A stretch of 64,000 nt of DNA from Pythium myriotylum (Eukaryota; Oomycota; Peronosporomycetes; Pythiales; Pythiaceae). Under the pieces are notes generated by a model. The model searched no databases. It saw nothing but the letters and a program-made list of their open reading frames with translations, and was not told the origin of the DNA. Both the position numbers and the translations under genes were made by a program. Below, in pieces: positions 60,838 to 64,000 of this stretch (its first letter is position 1; each line of letters opens with the position of its first letter). The stretch is taken from contig JALJCQ010000027.1 of assembly GCA_023091665.1 (NCBI GenBank), forward strand, positions 1 through 64,000. Direction: 5' to 3'.

Positions 60838-62936
60838 TCTTGTACACGAATCGTTCGATGTGATGTTGAGATCATGCTGCGTATCAGTAGCAAACTAAAT
60901 GGAGCCTCAGTGACAAACCATGTCGCCGTCGTATCGCCTCATGGCAGCGTTGCATCACTGCCCTGAGGCTTTGTTCACTGTCAGTGTTCAGTGTGTGAAC
61001 CAGTTCACAACGCTTGGATCGTCTGCACACTCACCCCCAGTCAGTACAGTACTCGCCCAGAAAAGAATTGGCGCGATTTGCTCCTTTGCGCGACCCTTGC
61101 ATGGGATCCCGTGGTGGGATCGCACGGCATCCCGATCCTCTTGAGGCATGAGAAAACACACGCGTGGATTCACTCCGTAATCAGCTGAGCAGGCACGCAC
61201 GAGCGCTTTTGATATCACTGCGTCCAATAAGCTCCGTCATCTTTCACGGCACTTGACTCTTGAGTGTCCTGACTCTTTCTGTCCAAATGGACAAGAAGGC
61301 CACGCGATTTCTCGAGGGGTTCGCCGCTACCGCACGTTTGTCCTTTCTGGCAGCTGGCGATCTCCACGATCATGCTGGTGATGCGTATGAGCTCGATCGG
61401 CGTGATCAACACGCTGAATTCGCCCCGAGAACTTCCTCCGTCATTCGCGAGTCACCCAAACGCGCGAGCCCAAGACCTAACAAGACCTCTTCGGGAGCCG
61501 AGGGGTTTCCCGAGGTCTTTGTCCCAGTACCTACGAGGTCTTGTTCCCCGGGACGTCCAGAGTCGCCTACCGTTCTAGGATAATCCGTCAAATCTCCTCG
61601 ACAGTTCACACTTGGGAAGCGAGCTTCCCACGACAACGGCTGGTAATCCTTCGACTATCCAATCGAACCGAACCTGAAAAGGCCGTGTCAAAAAAATTGG
61701 TGCAATGCAGTGCAGTAGACCAAAGGCTCAGTTTGTCTGGAAACATAAAAAAGTGTTGTAAATTACGGTAAAATATACATTCAGCTACAAAGGATCCGAT
61801 GGGTGCGACCTCATCAAACTTAATAATCTAGAAGTGCGGTCTTCTCGAGATGAAACGTGTTTTTTTCTCCAGTCTAGTTACCCACGATTCTTGTCGATCC
61901 ACCTTAGAGCGCTCGATGTGGGCTAGGATTGACTTCGTGCTCGAGACTCCGGCTCAATTCCAATTTTACCATCTACCAATTCGGATCATCGTGTCATCTA
62001 CCGTATCAAGACCAGCTGTGGCCAGGGACATGACTCAGCTTAGCAAAGAGCAGCATCAACAATCGTGCTCGCAATACTGCTATTAGGATCCACTAGCTGA
62101 ACTCAATAGACTCCATCATCATCATCATCATCGCGCTCGAATGCTCGCCGCCGTTATGCCTACATGGTCGACAGGGAAGTACTCAGTCACAGACCTTAGA
62201 CTCGGTTTGCCTGGAAACATAAAAAAGTGTTGAACCGTGGCTGACGGAATCCCGGATCTGCGGGGAATTGCACATTTCAAAGTCAGCTTTCATTCACCGA
62301 ACAAACCGTAAAACCCACAAAAATCGTATTACCTTCAATACATTGTCACAATCGAGTTTGAGCGGAGGGATCGTACTATTGCGAAATAACGATTCTAGAA
62401 TAGAGTTGGTAAAGGAAATATTAGATTGTCGTGTGGTCTCATCTGAGGCCTAGTGTACATACTGAATTCCAGTGCTACAGAAGACGAGACAGCAGTGGGT
62501 GGAGCGGAGTGGAGGCACCTTCCACAAACCAACGAGTTTGTCACATCCACACGTGGTCGCCAGCTGACGCACTCCCCCGCTCAGAACAGAACCACGCACA
62601 TGCCGACTAAGACTTGAGCAAATAAAAATCTCGGCACATTTCTGCCGCCGTGGTCTCTCCCACCGAGCGCATCCCTTGTTTCGTCGCGCCATGTGCACCA
62701 AACCCAAACATCGGATCCCATGCTTGTCAAAACAAATCGGAGTCTGGGCGAGCTGCCGATTTCGTCTTGACAGCTGGCTCCCTGTGATGGGGGGCGCTCG
62801 GGTGTGGTTGTGGCGCCTTGCAGAAGAAACAGATGCAGCCTCAACGTTTCTCCCACGCTGTCTCATCCACACTCTTTGTTCGCTCGTGGCAGCTACCATC
62901 GTCCACTTCCAAAGTCGCTGCTGAAACCCACTTGAC
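60838..62936. other. Spacer with retroelement remnants
   Basis: No gene is supported in 2.1 kb. A 22-bp sequence beginning CTGGAAACATAAAAAAG occurs at 61737-61758 and 62211-62232. A LINE tail-like CTCAATAGACTCCATCATC lies at about 62102-62140, resembling the tails at 6456 and 22735. These suggest decayed non-LTR insertions. Confidence 0.5.
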
Positions 62937-64000
62937 ATGAAGTCCTCGCGTATCGACGGCGCCGGCTCGCGTGCCGGCTCGGCCGAAGCCCAGGGCATCG
63001 TGCTGCTCGAGGACCAAAACCTCTACGCGTACAACCAGCAGACGCCCGTGGACATGGAGAGCGACCGGAGCCGTCCTCTGCAGATGCAGTTCGGGTTTCC
63101 GTACGACAATACGATGCTCAAGGCCGAACACCCGACCATGAGCTCGCGAGGAGACGCCAACAGCCGCCACGATTTCCAGACGCCGTTTCATCTTCAGACG
63201 ACGCCCTACGCGACCTCGTCGCATGGCACCGTGCCGAGCTCCCACGGCGCGATCCGTCCAGGTGGCGCCGTGGATCTCTTCAGTCGCCACTACATCGGGC
63301 TGCTCTTCAACTGGACGCTCATCGGCTTCTTCGACGGCTCCATCGCCGGACTCGCCCAGCCCTTCCTGAAGAACTACCTCGGCTACAGTGACTCGCAGCT
63401 CAACGCCGCGCTCTCCATCTTCAATGCGCCGCGGCTCTTCAAGTGCGTCGGCGGCTTCATCTCGGATTGCTTCCCCATCAATCGCCAGCGTCGCAAGCCC
63501 TACATGATCATCGGCTGGTCCGGGCTCATGATCTTTATGAGCATTCTCGCGATCATGAACGAGCCGGAGCCCGAGAAGAGGGACGGTGTGGTCGTCGATC
63601 CAACCGCTGACTCGCAAGGTCCCAAGTACGTGCTGCTGATCCTCTTTGGGCTCTTTGGCGCCCTGCTCGTCACAGTTTCGTGCGAGGGTCTGATGGTCGA
63701 GTGCTCGCACCGGGAAGGTGTCTTCGAGCGAGGGCGCACGCCGAGCTGGTGCCTCGGCGTCCGCTTCTTCGCCGAGGGCATCGGCTCCATGTCCTCGGCG
63801 TTCGCGCTCAACAGCGCCGAGTTCGGCGGCACCTTCGCCGAGAGCGTGCCGCTACGACTCATCTTCGCTGGCTATGCGCTGATGGCAGCACTCGGCATCC
63901 TCTTCTCTCGGTGCTTCATCTACGAGGAGCAGACGCCCGTGACGAGCCAGCGGCTCGTGACCCAGTTCCGCCGCATCTGGAGCATCCTCCAGAAGCGCAT
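62937..64000 (+). CDS. Folate-biopterin transporter (FBT/BT1 family), copy 4, partial
   Basis: An open plus-strand frame starts at the ATG at 62937 and runs off the window (354 codons seen). The N-terminal cytoplasmic part is long (about 115 residues) and hydrophilic. It is followed by DLFSRHYIGLLFNWTLIGFF, then FKCVGGFISDCFPINRQRRKPYMIIGW, the family-type loop seen in copies 1-3. Then comes VTVSCEGLMVECSHREG, the counterpart of ADGLVVELAQREP. It is clearly diverged from the tandem trio and in the opposite orientation. Likely a membrane carrier of the same superfamily with a different substrate range. Confidence 0.85.
   Translation, partial: MKSSRIDGAGSRAGSAEAQGIVLLEDQNLYAYNQQTPVDMESDRSRPLQMQFGFPYDNTMLKAEHPTMSSRGDANSRHDFQTPFHLQTTPYATSSHGTVPSSHGAIRPGGAVDLFSRHYIGLLFNWTLIGFFDGSIAGLAQPFLKNYLGYSDSQLNAALSIFNAPRLFKCVGGFISDCFPINRQRRKPYMIIGWSGLMIFMSILAIMNEPEPEKRDGVVVDPTADSQGPKYVLLILFGLFGALLVTVSCEGLMVECSHREGVFERGRTPSWCLGVRFFAEGIGSMSSAFALNSAEFGGTFAESVPLRLIFAGYALMAALGILFSRCFIYEEQTPVTSQRLVTQFRRIWSILQKR

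Noticed and set aside
62841..63710. A 289-residue minus-strand open frame at the right edge
   Set aside because: It lies opposite a clear folate-biopterin transporter start on the plus strand and has arginine/histidine-rich, domain-free composition.

Overview
The window reads as a chromosome end of an oomycete, most likely a plant-associated peronosporalean or pythialean species. Three sequence facts support this. The first 368 bases are a CCCTAAA telomere array. A Crinkler-type effector (LFLAR and HVLVVIP header motifs) and an AA17-type pectin monooxygenase lie at 57.6-60.8 kb. Four folate-biopterin transporter genes are present, a family known to be expanded in oomycetes. Host genes are GC-rich and essentially intronless, and several carry an oomycete-type initiator just upstream of the start codon.

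Layout. 1-7.5 kb is telomere and subtelomere packed with DNA transposons: a pogo/Tigger-like element with perfect 26-bp inverted ends (1228-2916) and a Mutator-like element (3091-6267) carrying a broken transposase plus a RING-type zinc-finger gene. 7.5-15.2 kb holds three tandem minus-strand folate-biopterin transporter genes with gene-conversion patches. 16.1-18.0 kb holds a divergent pair of small secreted cysteine-containing paralogues. 18.9-28.7 kb is retroelement and transposon debris: an unnamed transposon-like pseudogene, a LINE ORF1-like gene, a 587-bp 5'-truncated LINE with an 11-bp target duplication, and a nearly full-length LINE with premature stops. An AT-rich ExoX-like fragment is embedded there.

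28.9-42.8 kb plus 54.2-55.1 kb is one AT-rich endogenous Polinton/Maverick-like virus. It encodes a protein-primed DNA polymerase B, a chromodomain integrase, core or minor virion proteins, a penton-type minor capsid protein, a packaging ATPase, a fibre with an S74-type chaperone tail, a major capsid protein and an adenain-like protease. Capsid, ATPase and protease frames are open; most other viral genes carry one or two lesions.

This virus is split, between the capsid and protease genes, by an 11.4-kb piggyBac-superfamily transposon (42789-54200). It has 14-bp inverted ends inside an exact TTAA duplication. Unlike ordinary piggyBac elements it carries several genes: a transposase fused to an N-terminal chromodomain array, an AT-hook/coiled-coil protein, a SANT-like/DOT1-like methyltransferase and a double P-loop kinase. 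A solo LTR with a 4-bp duplication is nested inside it. The insertion order can therefore be read as virus, then piggyBac, then LTR retrotransposon. The cargo piggyBac element with chromatin-reader and chromatin-writer domains is the most unusual system in the window.

55.1-64 kb returns to host-like sequence: a SET-domain methyltransferase flanked by 15-bp inverted repeats, the Crinkler gene, the AA17 monooxygenase, and a fourth transporter gene running off the right edge.
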